A stretch of 23,248 nucleotides of DNA, from the NCBI GenBank assembly GCA_003451715.1, contig DMJN01000087.1, positions 1 to 23,248 of the forward strand, read 5' to 3'. Positions 16,196-23,248 of this stretch are shown one piece after another (position 1 is the first letter of the stretch; every line of letters begins with the position of its first letter). The stretch comes from Gammaproteobacteria bacterium. GTDB lineage: Bacteria; Pseudomonadota; Gammaproteobacteria; Pseudomonadales; Pseudohongiellaceae. Position numbers and translations under genes: made by a program. The notes under the pieces are model-generated. The model saw nothing but the letters and a program-made list of their open reading frames with translations, searched no databases and was not told the DNA's origin.

Positions 16196-16726
16196 CTATG
16201 ATTGATTCTCGGTAACCAGCGCCGCAACCCGGTCTATGGATTGTCGCGCCAATTCTGCCATTTCCTCATCGGTGCGATCCTGAATAGGGTGCGGAACAAA
16301 TACTCGAGCGGCATTAATGCCCAGGGATTTCTGCTGCGCATCGGCAGCCTGTTGAAACTCACAAGAGGCGATAAACCCCGAGGGGATGCCACGACTTTCC
16401 AGGTCCATGATGTCATGCAAACTGCACGAGGTACAGGAACCTCAGTCGGCCAGCCCTTCGATGACCGCATCGCATTCGATGCTTATTTTTTGATTGAGGT
16501 CTTTTGGGGCGACGCGGGCGAAGGTCGGTTTCATGTACCTGTTCACCGTCGCCCCCATGGCAGTTAAAAGATTTTCAATCTCATCGAGAAATTCCTTACC
16601 TCGCGGTTTGGAGATATCCAGGAGCCCGATGGTGGCTCCGGCAAGTGATTCCAGGCGTGGAACCAGTTGCTTATCGGCGGATTTCAGTTCCGCCGTCGGA
16701 TCAAGCAGTATGGTGTTGCTGCTCAT
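16196..16726 (-). CDS. UGSC-motif selenoprotein (in-frame TGA = Sec95)
   Basis: From ATG 16726, preceded by GGGAGGAA, the frame encodes 94 residues ending AVIEGLAD and then meets TGA at 16442-16444. The same frame continues without interruption as GSCTSCSLHDIMDLESRG, SGFIASCEFQ, VFVPHPIQDRTDEEM and ends at TAG 16196-16198. Read through, it is one 176-aa protein with the motif U95-G-S-C98-T-S-C101. This is the defining motif of the UGSC family, which exists in Sec and Cys forms. The sequence on both sides of the TGA is family-like, so a stop or decay is unlikely. A SECIS-like hairpin begins directly after the TGA. Sec95 and Cys98 would form a redox-active selenenylsulfide, with C101 and C122 as possible further partners. 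The biochemical role of the family is unknown to me. It sits 12 nt behind a CxxC thioredoxin-fold protein and 12 nt ahead of a thiolase. Confidence 0.9.
16401..16444 (-). promoter_or_regulatory. SECIS-like hairpin for Sec insertion
   Basis: On the coding strand the bases following UGA (position +1 = 16441) fold into a two-part hairpin. The lower stem pairs GGUUC (+1 to +5) with GGACC (+36 to +40). The upper stem pairs UCGUGCA (+13 to +19) with UGCAUGA (+23 to +29), with one G-U, closing a GUU loop. The loop GU falls at +20/+21. In E. coli fdhF, the reference bacterial SECIS, the loop GU also lies about 20 nt after UGA, and the flanking pairs are likewise UGC/GCA-like. Structure was drawn by eye. 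Confidence 0.75.
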
Positions 16727-16738
16727 GTGTTCCTCCCT

Positions 16739-18181
16739 CTATTTGATTTCTTGTGATACTAACTGGCTGCCTTTTTCACCGGAAGCAATCCAGCCACTAA
16801 TTATGGCAGAGAACATGCCTGCCTTACCTCCCGCACCGGCAATGTGCAATCCCTGGTCTCTGAATTTATTAAGAAGTTTGTCCTTGAATTTAGTCGGCAT
16901 CCCTTCGGCAATATCATGGGTGCCGCGAATTATCTCAGAGCCAGGAGTCTTTAATTCATCATACAAGGCCTGCTTGAGGTCGGTCTTGCTCCAGCCGCCT
17001 TGTTTCAATACCCGGCGATGCTCGGGACTGATGACGACGATGGCATCGGCGACACCGAAGATCTTGGTGTTTGCTACACTGCGTAGACTGTTAGCGAGGT
17101 TTTTTGCCAGTGACTCGGGTTGGCGGGATTGTTGGTCGAGGAAGGGTTGCAGGCCTTCTCCTGCAAACAGGCTGATGACTGATTGTTCCCGAGCAAAACC
17201 CTGGTCCATGGCCAGCGATGGCCAATCCGGATTCGATTCATCTTCGGCAAAACAGTAGCTGTATTTCCCCGGATTGCCCAGGGTGGCACGATCGATACCG
17301 CCCGGCACTCCACCACCCACATTTCTGATGATCAATTGCAGGGCCCGACCAATAGTCGCATTGGCACGATTACCCTGGCCCAATGCATTGATGCCGGAAT
17401 TCATGCCGATCCGTTTCGTCATGGGGCCACTGACCAGCATAACCGGCCCTGAAAAATAGGTAGTGCAGAGCAGGCCATGCATGCAAAAAGCATCCTGTAG
17501 AGCGGCTTCCAGGGAAGCTATCACAACCGGTAAATACTCGGGTTTGCACCCCGCCATGACAGCGTTGATGGCGACTTTTTCGACGCTACAGGGTATGTAA
17601 TCCGGTGGTACGCTTCCCAGTACTTCATCGGCACTGCGATCGGTACCGGAGAGCATACGCATTACTCGCAGTGGCGTGGGGGGCACTATGGGCAAACCAT
17701 CACTCCAGCCCCTGTCGAAGCAGGCCTCCATAATATCTTCAGATTCCGCAAGTTCCACGTTACGCGCCTGCAGGCGCTGACTGTCAAATCGCACCGCCAG
17801 CAGTTCTTCCATACCTGGGTCCAGCGTCTTGGAGCCACAACCGGGTTTAAAGTCAACCAGGCCTGAGCCGAGATCATCGATACCCGTGAATTCCTGCCAC
17901 TGATGCTTGTCCCAGCCATGGATACGGGAACTTTTAGAATTGTCTGTCTGGCGAATCAGTGTGGGTACGATTTCGATGTGGTTCCGGTAAGAGAATTCAA
18001 GGGAAGTATCATCAACCTTCGACTGAATGCTCTCGGGAAACAGCGGGTCGTCTTGCACGTAGATAATCAGTGATTCATTAAGACTCTCCGCTAGCTGGCG
18101 AATAGCCGGCTCGATTAGTGTGCAGGTGGGGCAATCTTTCTTAACTACCAGAGAATAGATATGTTGTGATGGTTCAGGCAA
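16739..18181 (-). CDS. Thioredoxin-fold fusion protein, partner of UGSC selenoprotein
   Basis: The 480-aa protein starts at TTG 18181 (GAGAG upstream). Residues 1-100 look like a small thioredoxin fold: YSLVVKKDCPTCTLIEP gives a C17-P-T-C20 redox motif, and HIEIVPTLI supplies the cis-Pro loop (P73). Residues 115-480 form a larger domain of unknown function. It contains GWSDGLPIVPPTPLRVMRML (159-176), a Gly-rich NVGGGVPGGIDRATLGNPGK (287-306) and a C-terminal HIAGAGGKAGMFSAIISGWI, with several Cys (C115, C198, C212, C233, C239). No signal peptide is visible, so it is cytoplasmic. It ends 12 nt before the selenoprotein ATG, which makes it the natural electron-transfer or substrate partner; this is inference from operon order and the CxxC. 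Confidence 0.8.
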   Translation of the reverse strand: MPEPSQHIYSLVVKKDCPTCTLIEPAIRQLAESLNESLIIYVQDDPLFPESIQSKVDDTSLEFSYRNHIEIVPTLIRQTDNSKSSRIHGWDKHQWQEFTGIDDLGSGLVDFKPGCGSKTLDPGMEELLAVRFDSQRLQARNVELAESEDIMEACFDRGWSDGLPIVPPTPLRVMRMLSGTDRSADEVLGSVPPDYIPCSVEKVAINAVMAGCKPEYLPVVIASLEAALQDAFCMHGLLCTTYFSGPVMLVSGPMTKRIGMNSGINALGQGNRANATIGRALQLIIRNVGGGVPGGIDRATLGNPGKYSYCFAEDESNPDWPSLAMDQGFAREQSVISLFAGEGLQPFLDQQSRQPESLAKNLANSLRSVANTKIFGVADAIVVISPEHRRVLKQGGWSKTDLKQALYDELKTPGSEIIRGTHDIAEGMPTKFKDKLLNKFRDQGLHIAGAGGKAGMFSAIISGWIASGEKGSQLVSQEIK

Positions 18182-18232
18182 GACTATTTTCTCTCAACTT
18201 GTAACAGAATCGTGGCGCACGCCAGGCCACGA

Positions 18233-18577
18233 TCAGTAGATGAATCCGAGGGTCGTAATGCCCACCAGAATATTTATTATCATGAACACCGACGACGTCC
18301 TAGACATAACCTTCCATAGCTGCGGTCCCTTGTAGGCAGCTCGGATTCCAATGATTAGAATTACCGTATAAGCCAACATCGCCGCTACGATTGTCAGGTA
18401 GCTAATCCATTGCTCGTTGTCGACCGCCCGACTACCCATAATAAAGAAGATACCGCAGCCCACGAAATAAAGCGCCCAGTAAGTAATAGCCAGGCCGTAC
18501 TCGCCTGCCAAAAACCTTGCCATGAAAGACCGATTATCGAAAGATTCCGGTTTGGTGGGTGGATCCATTTCACTCAT
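18233..18577 (-). CDS. Small three-helix inner-membrane protein
   Basis: I chose ATG 18577 (MSEMDPPTKPESFDN), with GGGAAG 9 nt upstream. The longer open frame up to 18676 lacks a good start signal. The 114-aa product has a polar N-terminus, then three predicted membrane segments (GLAITYWALYFVGCGIFFIM; WISYLTIVAAMLAYTVILII; VFMIINILVGITTLGFIY). No family was recognised. It lies 51 nt ahead of the thioredoxin-fold fusion gene on the same strand and may be the first gene of the selenoprotein operon. Confidence 0.72.
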   Translation of the reverse strand: MSEMDPPTKPESFDNRSFMARFLAGEYGLAITYWALYFVGCGIFFIMGSRAVDNEQWISYLTIVAAMLAYTVILIIGIRAAYKGPQLWKVMSRTSSVFMIINILVGITTLGFIY

Positions 18578-18753
18578 AAAATTGCTTCCCAAGGGCGTAC
18601 CAGTGTAGCGCACCCTGAATGCTGAGAAAATATTTTCGAAACCAGGATAAATCACAGGATGTGACGGGCAACGCATGTGTAAAAATTTCGACAGGTAAAG
18701 AGGAAAGATTTATGATATCCAGGTTAGGATTCAAACATTACAGGTAATCCATT

Positions 18754-19648
18754 TTGGACTTATCCAAAGAAATCGATAGCCAACCCCTGACTCAGGCGTT
18801 CAGCTTTACCAGGGAAAGACAACGGGCACTGTACGGTCTGAAGGGTATACTGGCCGGTGTTGTTGCTGACAAGCGATTGAATGAGAAGGAGTTTTTGTTT
18901 CTCGATGCCTGGTTGAAATCCCAGCAATACCTGACAGAAGATAAAAATCTCCTGGAAATACTATCGAAAGTGGGGGAAATCCTCGAAGACGGTCAGATTA
19001 GTCCAGAGGAACTGCAGCAGATGCAATTCCGGATCCAGGAAATGGTCTCTGAAAATGTGTCTGAGACGGCCCCCGGGAGTGAGCCATGCCGAAGAGTTAA
19101 TGGGATTTTTGACAGGAGTTGCCTCCGACGGCATGCTGAACGACGAGGAAGTCGAAGCGCTTACGGAATGGCTCGATCGCAATGAATCCATTCAAGATCG
19201 CTGGCCTGCCAGTGTCATTCTCGATCGTCTGAACCAAATTCTCGACGACGGTATCATTACAGACGAAGAGAGAACAAATCTACTGGTGACCGTGAACCAG
19301 GTGACCGGCACCGATCCAGAGGCGGGTGAGGTTAGTTACGAGGTATCTACAGAAGTCTGGGAAGACCAGATCGACTCACTGGAAGTTGCCGGATCCACTT
19401 TTTGTCTGTCAGGGGAATTCGTCAGTGGTGATCGCGAAACAGTAGATACTATGCTGCATTGTCTGGGCGCAGAAACGTCACCGAATGTCGGTAAACATAT
19501 TGACTATCTGGTAATTGGTACCCTGGCCAGCCAGGACTGGCTCTACACCACCCATGGCCGCAAGATCGAAAAGGCATTATTGCTCAAGCGAGAAGGGCAC
19601 GAAATAACAATTATCACTGAAAGAACGCTGTTGAAGTTTACCAAGTAG
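18754..19648 (+). pseudogene. TerB-like/BRCT-domain protein split by a frameshift
   Basis: Two overlapping frames together make one protein of about 297 residues. Frame one starts at TTG 18754 and encodes a helical TerB-like unit (LYGLKGILAGVVADKRLNEK, LEDGQISPEELQQ) up to SENVSETAPG. It then runs into unrelated sequence and stops at 19185. Frame two resumes the family-like sequence at VSHAEELMGFLTGVASDGML, a second unit built like the first, and ends with a BRCT domain (VAGSTFCLSGEFVSGDRETV, KHIDYLVIGTLASQDW, THGRKIEKALLLKREG) at TAG 19648. Removing one C from the CCCCC run at 19070-19074 joins the frames exactly (ETAPGVSHAEEL). It is therefore a recent one-base insertion, a sequencing error, or less likely a programmed +1 shift. 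BRCT domains bind phosphoprotein or DNA ends; the role here is unknown. The stop is 1 nt from the convergent YdeI-family stop. Confidence 0.82.
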
Positions 19649-19649
19649 C

Positions 19650-20243
19650 TTACTTCTTTCTTTTACCCCACACCATAGCAGGGATCAGTTCACCTTTCGC
19701 TGAGCTGTCGATGAGTACGCCAATGCGGCGCTGTCGAGTCTTTTCCTGTTTGGCATTCATTATCCACCAGTCGTAGCGCTTCCTGGTGGAGGGTGGCAGG
19801 TTGTTGTAATACTCCCATGCGGGTTTGTTACTGCGAATTAATTTTTTATACTTTTGTGCCAGTACTACTTTTGCCTGTTCGTGAGGAGCCTTGCCAGTAT
19901 TTTCCTCGGTCCGCTTCGAGAATGCAGCCTGGCCGGCGGGCATGACCAGCCCTGATTGCAGGAGTTGCTCGATTCGCTTTATATTGACATGACTCCAGTG
20001 GCTGTCGGAATTTCGGGGAGTGAATCGAATCTTGTAGCGTTTATCATCTATGGATTTTCGTATTCCGTCGATCCACCCGAAGCAGAGGCCTTCATCAACC
20101 GATCCCGGCCAGGTGATGCTTGCCATCCCGGTGTGCTTCTTATAGTAGCCAACCCACAGTTCAGATTCTTTGCCGTGATGGTTTTGCAACCATTCTCTGA
20201 ACCTGGCCTGGTTCTTAAAAAATAAGGGTTTCTCCGAACTCAT
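19650..20243 (-). CDS. YdeI/OmpD-associated family protein
   Basis: The 197-aa cytoplasmic protein starts at ATG 20243. The N-terminal half carries the family pattern FREWLQNHHGKESELWVGYYK, DEGLCFGWIDGIRKSIDD, RFTPRNSDSHWSHVNIKRIE. The C-terminal half has the region PPSTRKRYDWWIMNAKQEKT followed by RRIGVLIDSS, typical of the bacteriocin-protection/YdeI-OmpD-associated domain (PF13376). The biochemical role of this widespread family is poorly defined. It is convergent with the BRCT gene and divergent from the ABA4-like gene. Confidence 0.88.
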   Translation of the reverse strand: MSSEKPLFFKNQARFREWLQNHHGKESELWVGYYKKHTGMASITWPGSVDEGLCFGWIDGIRKSIDDKRYKIRFTPRNSDSHWSHVNIKRIEQLLQSGLVMPAGQAAFSKRTEENTGKAPHEQAKVVLAQKYKKLIRSNKPAWEYYNNLPPSTRKRYDWWIMNAKQEKTRQRRIGVLIDSSAKGELIPAMVWGKRKK

Positions 20244-20345
20244 TTCAGGATCCCTGAGCGTCGATAGACGGGATTGCCTAATTTTACTTGCCTAGTGTAA
20301 TACTCTAATCTGCCTCGTAGTACAGAAGATTAAAAGGGGGTTTGC

Positions 20346-20795
20346 ATGTCTGCCGATTTAATATTGTCACTGTGTAACAATGCTGTTTTACCGGGTTGGC
20401 TATTGCTGGTTTTCCTGCCTAAGTGGAAATGGACTCTTGGGTTAATCAGTACCGGTATTATTCCCTTTATTCTCGGATTGGTCTACGTGGGATTGTTTCT
20501 GTCGCAGCTCGGCAGCATGCCGGAAGGTGGCGGATTTGGCTCGCTGGAGGGTATCGGTTTCCTGTTTTCTAATCCCTATGTGCTAACGGCGGGCTGGATA
20601 CATTACCTGGCGTTCGATCTATTCGTAGGGGCCTGGGAAGTGAATGATTCGCAGAAATGCGGTGTATCTCACTGGCTTGTCATCCCTTGCCTGATATTAA
20701 CCTTTATGTTGGGACCAACCGGGCTAGCACTGTACCTGGTAATTCGGACTGTGGTGTTACGGGACTTTGAGATTTATAAACCACAGACGGGGTAG
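20346..20795 (+). CDS. ABA4-like (DUF4281) membrane protein
   Basis: The 149-aa protein starts at ATG 20346 after AAAAGGGGG. Four predicted membrane segments are present: NAVLPGWLLLVFLP; LISTGIIPFILGLVYVGLFL; the HYLAFDLFVGAWE region; and WLVIPCLILTFMLGPTGLAL. The HYLAFDLFVGAWE motif and the GPTGLALYLVIR ending match the DUF4281/ABA4-like family, named after a plant protein needed for neoxanthin formation. In bacteria the function is unknown. No carotenoid gene is visible nearby. It ends 3 nt before the tandem YjbR gene. Confidence 0.85.
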   Translation: MSADLILSLCNNAVLPGWLLLVFLPKWKWTLGLISTGIIPFILGLVYVGLFLSQLGSMPEGGGFGSLEGIGFLFSNPYVLTAGWIHYLAFDLFVGAWEVNDSQKCGVSHWLVIPCLILTFMLGPTGLALYLVIRTVVLRDFEIYKPQTG

Positions 20796-20798
20796 TCC

Positions 20799-21566
20799 AT
20801 GAATATCAACGATGCGGTACGACTGGTCTGTCTCAGTTTTCCAGAGGCAGAAGAGAAAGAATCCCACTCCATGGGGAGCTTCAAGGTGCGGGGCAAGACT
20901 TTTGCCAGCTATGCCATCAATCATCATGGTGATGGGCGCGTAGCGCTGTGGTTGGAAGCGCCTGCTGGCTCTCAGGCTTGGCATACACAGATGGTCCCGG
21001 AAACCTACTTTGTACCACCCTATGTAGGCTCGAAGGGTTGGCTGGGTGTGAAGCTTAATCGAAACCTCGGTTGGGATCGCATTGCACAGCGTGTGCAGGA
21101 AGCGTATGAGCAGGTTGCGCCTGCCGAACTGGTTAAGGCGCAGAGGGAAATGATTCGTATCGAGGATACCGTCGAGGATTTGGCGGCAGCCGAAATAGAC
21201 CCGCTACTTGAATCGCAATCCCAGATAATAATAGAGAAGCTTACCGAGATATGTGAGTCGCTCCCGGAGACTTCACAGGCCCGTCAATTTGGAAATCCGG
21301 TGTGGAAGGCTGGCAAGAAGACATTCTTTTGTGTGCATCGCTATGATTTACGATTAACACTGCAAGTTTGGGTGGGTTTGGAGCAGCAAAGTTTCCTCGT
21401 AGCGGACAGGCGCTACCGGGTTCCGCAATATGTCGGTCACAATGGCTGGATCGATCTTGATATTGAAGAATTTGCAGACTGGAAAGAAATTGAAAGCCTG
21501 CTGTTAAATAGCTACCGCCATTTCGCCTTGAAGCGAATGCTCAAGCGACTCGAGGGAGTCGCCTGA
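20799..21566 (+). CDS. Tandem YjbR/MmcQ-fold protein
   Basis: The 255-aa cytoplasmic protein holds two YjbR (DUF419/MmcQ-like) modules in tandem. The first covers about residues 1-110 (VCLSFPEAEEKESHSMGSFK, VPPYVGSKGWLGVKLN, GWDRIAQRVQEAYEQVAP). The second covers about 140-250 (ICESLPETSQARQFGNPVWK, VPQYVGHNGWIDLDIE, DWKEIESLLLNSYRHF). Each keeps the P-YVG-GW motif. Single-module proteins of about 110-120 aa are the norm, so this is an internal duplication or fusion. The fold resembles DNA-binding/CyaY-like proteins; function is unknown. Start ATG 20799 follows the ABA4-like stop by 3 nt, with GGGG as ribosome site. Confidence 0.87.
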   Translation: MNINDAVRLVCLSFPEAEEKESHSMGSFKVRGKTFASYAINHHGDGRVALWLEAPAGSQAWHTQMVPETYFVPPYVGSKGWLGVKLNRNLGWDRIAQRVQEAYEQVAPAELVKAQREMIRIEDTVEDLAAAEIDPLLESQSQIIIEKLTEICESLPETSQARQFGNPVWKAGKKTFFCVHRYDLRLTLQVWVGLEQQSFLVADRRYRVPQYVGHNGWIDLDIEEFADWKEIESLLLNSYRHFALKRMLKRLEGVA

Positions 21567-21581
21567 GCCGTTTGCTTCGAT

Positions 21582-22433
21582 TTACTTCTTGCCCATCATA
21601 CCTTGCAGAGCCGAGGGAATATCTGCCGGGAAGACGACAAACTTGGAATTGTCAGAAGAGGATAGCTCCTGCAGTGAGTTGATGTACTTCTCGCCAAGCA
21701 GATAGACGACGGGTAATTCTTTCTCGCCTATGGCTTCAGTTACCAGCTTGATTGCCCGCTTACTTGCCTCGGCTAATATTACCTGGGCTTGAGCATCGCG
21801 TTTCGAAGCTTCCAACTCACCTTCTGCATTCAGAATCGCAGCCTGCTTGTCACCGTCCGCCCGAGTCACCGTCGCTCGACGAGCTCGCTCGGCAGCTGCC
21901 TGCTCCTCCATTGCCTGCTGCATGGTGCCAGAGGGATTAATGTCCTGGATCTCCACGGTCTTTAGTGTGATACCCCAATCGGAAATATCGTCGGATATGG
22001 CTGCCTTGAGCTTTGCCTTAATGTGATCGCGGGAAGACAGGGCGTCATCCAATGTCATTTCACCGACGATTGAACGTAATGAAGTCTGAACAAGCGTTTG
22101 AATCGCGACTACGTAGTTCTCTACACCATACACCGCCTTTTCAGGCGACACGATATTAATATAGGCCACAGCATTGGTGACCAGCACGGCATTGTCTTTG
22201 GTAATGACTTCCTGTGAAGGAATGTCGAGAACAATATCTTTTGTTGTGACTTTAAAAGCCACGGCATCAATGTAGGGAATGATGAAGTTAAGCCCCGGGT
22301 TAAGGGATGAATTGTATTTTCCGAGGCGCTGTACTACCCATTTAAAACCCTGCGGAACCTGCCGCACACCTTGTGCAACAGTAATGAGTAGAAATACAAA
22401 TACGGCAATTGCCAGTATAAATCCTGGTTCCAT
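21582..22433 (-). CDS. qmcA: SPFH/Band 7 (stomatin-like) membrane protein, QmcA type
   Basis: The 283-aa protein starts at ATG 22433 behind AAGGAG. One N-terminal membrane segment (FILAIAVFVFLLITVA, 5-20) is followed by the Band 7 domain (VPQGFKWVVQRLGKY; NPGLNFIIPYID; IPSQEVITKDNAVL; SIVGEMTLDDALSSRD; WGITLKTVEIQDI). A long Ala/Glu/Arg coiled coil comes next (EEQAAAERARRATVTRADGD). QmcA forms membrane-associated cage-like oligomers linked with FtsH and membrane-domain organisation. The gene sits 44 nt after an NfeD gene, the usual partner. I use the symbol by family resemblance and operon context. Confidence 0.92.
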   Translation of the reverse strand: MEPGFILAIAVFVFLLITVAQGVRQVPQGFKWVVQRLGKYNSSLNPGLNFIIPYIDAVAFKVTTKDIVLDIPSQEVITKDNAVLVTNAVAYINIVSPEKAVYGVENYVVAIQTLVQTSLRSIVGEMTLDDALSSRDHIKAKLKAAISDDISDWGITLKTVEIQDINPSGTMQQAMEEQAAAERARRATVTRADGDKQAAILNAEGELEASKRDAQAQVILAEASKRAIKLVTEAIGEKELPVVYLLGEKYINSLQELSSSDNSKFVVFPADIPSALQGMMGKK

Positions 22434-22477
22434 TGTATTACTCCTTTAGGTTAAAGCCTGTCTGACCGAAACTACGA

Positions 22478-22930
22478 TCAAGCTTTTTTTACAATCAGTG
22501 AGTTTCCAGATAAATCCACCACACTGACCCGATCCCCGATAACAAGATCTTCCTGCGAAATTATCAGCCACTCATCCGAGCCGAGTACTGGCGCAGGAAA
22601 GCGAACTTTTCCTCTTTTCTCTCCATTGGGAATTTTTAACACTTGGCCAATTTCTCCTAACAATGCTTCTCTGGATAAGCCAGCCTTGGTTTTATCCACA
22701 TTCAGTGGTTTGATTAGTTTGAACCAGGCGAGGGCAAAAGCTGTAGAGGAAACTGCCCAAATAATGATTTGTGCGGTTTCCGTCATCACAGGAAATGGAA
22801 TTAGCAATAATCCGACCACCACGGCCGCAGCACCAAACCAGAAAATAAAGAAGGAACCTAGAAAGATTTCGAAGAGCATCAACGCGATGCCGAAAACAAT
22901 CCAGTGCCAATAGAGAAGTGCAAAATCCAT
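22478..22930 (-). CDS. NfeD-family membrane protein (YbbJ type)
   Basis: The 150-aa protein starts at ATG 22930 after AAGGAG; the longer frame to 22951 includes the ribosome site and is rejected. Membrane segments cover IVFGIALMLFEIFLGSFFIF, AAAVVVGLLLIPFPV and IIIWAVSSTAFALAWFKLI. The C-terminal half (LLGEIGQVLKIPNGEKRGKV to SVVDLSGNSLIVKK) is the soluble OB-fold domain that in NfeD proteins contacts stomatin-like partners. Co-transcription with the QmcA-like gene fits the conserved NfeD-SPFH pairing. Confidence 0.92.
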   Translation of the reverse strand: MDFALLYWHWIVFGIALMLFEIFLGSFFIFWFGAAAVVVGLLLIPFPVMTETAQIIIWAVSSTAFALAWFKLIKPLNVDKTKAGLSREALLGEIGQVLKIPNGEKRGKVRFPAPVLGSDEWLIISQEDLVIGDRVSVVDLSGNSLIVKKA

Positions 22931-23126
22931 GATTCGTCTCCTTTTTAGCAATAGGCCATTATTAATCCGTTTGCGGGGCCACTACAACCAGTATATTGGG
23001 GCTATTTTAAAAAATTCAAGTTTCTCAAGTAGTTACCAGCCGATAAAGTGAAATTCACTGCTTCGATCCAGCTCGTGTAAAAGACGTCGGCGCGACTCAT
23101 TAATTTTTCCCAGCTGTTTTATTTCT

Positions 23127-23248
23127 ATGCAACAACTCAATCTCGGTGGTAGTGGCTCCGTGTTGCACTTCTCCCATGCCAATGGTTACCCTCCCATGGC
23201 ATATCGGGCGATGCTCAAACCTTTTCTACAGCAATATGAAGTCATTGC
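23127..23248 (+). CDS. Alpha/beta hydrolase, N-terminal part
   Basis: About 40 codons are visible from ATG 23127 before the window ends. The sequence VLHFSHANGYPPMAYRAMLK, then PFLQQYEVIA, is the first strand and the HANG oxyanion-hole region typical of alpha/beta hydrolases. The nucleophile and the rest of the triad are outside the window. No strong ribosome site is visible, so the start is provisional. Confidence 0.75.
   Translation, partial: MQQLNLGGSGSVLHFSHANGYPPMAYRAMLKPFLQQYEVI

Noticed and set aside
15632..16201. Plus-strand 189-codon open frame
   Set aside because: Antisense to the thiolase, whose catalytic residues are complete.
16494..17258. Plus-strand 254-codon open frame
   Set aside because: It is antisense to the thioredoxin-fold fusion and selenoprotein genes, has no family-like sequence, and its composition fits a shadow frame.
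19055..19090. Programmed +1 frameshift site in the BRCT gene
   Set aside because: No stop codon or rare codon at the slip site and no visible stimulatory element; a simple indel in the C run is the simpler reading, so the event is reported only as a frameshift.

Overview
The window looks like a chromosomal segment of a marine-type gammaproteobacterium. This is inferred from the TonB-dependent receptors with Gram-negative signal peptides, a LivFGMH-type ABC operon, a QmcA/NfeD pair, ArfB, moderate GC content and Gram-negative gene style. No rRNA, tRNA, CRISPR array, insertion sequence or phage gene was seen. The taxonomic call is an inference and the segment could come from a metagenome assembly.

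Layout. (1) 1-1522, minus strand: the 5' part of an S9/DPP-IV-like peptidase behind a secreted two-domain VOC protein. (2) 1887-6202, plus strand: an old head-to-tail duplication of a TonB-dependent receptor. The first copy is a remnant that has lost most of its barrel. The second is intact (1137 aa). Both keep a similar leader and paired hairpins after the stop codon. (3) 6403-8317, minus strand: a 62-aa exported peptide coupled to a 2OG-Fe(II) oxygenase-like gene, then an ORF that joins the start of an S1/P1-nuclease-like exported protein to a LysR regulator lacking the front of its DNA-binding domain. (4) 8412-13334, minus strand: a five-gene branched-chain-amino-acid-type ABC operon (binding protein, LivH, LivM with a C-terminal extension, LivG, LivF with Arg in place of the Walker A Lys). 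(5) 13584-14963, plus strand: arfB, a one-domain VOC protein and an exported unknown protein. (6) 14999-18577, minus strand: a small membrane protein, a thioredoxin-fold fusion protein, a UGSC-motif selenoprotein with an in-frame TGA and a SECIS-like hairpin, and a thiolase. (7) 18754-23248: a frameshifted TerB-like/BRCT gene, a YdeI-family protein, an ABA4-like membrane protein, a tandem YjbR protein, QmcA/NfeD, and the start of an alpha/beta hydrolase.

The most interesting element is the selenoprotein operon. An ordinary gene caller would split the selenoprotein at 16442-16444 into two short ORFs. Read through TGA as selenocysteine, it gives one 176-aa protein with the motif Sec-Gly-Ser-Cys followed by CTSC. 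A hairpin begins directly after the TGA, and its GU-containing apical loop sits about 20 nt downstream, as in the Escherichia coli fdhF SECIS. A CxxC thioredoxin-fold partner lies just upstream and a thiolase just downstream, suggesting a redox module tied to thiol or acyl-CoA chemistry. The substrate is unknown.
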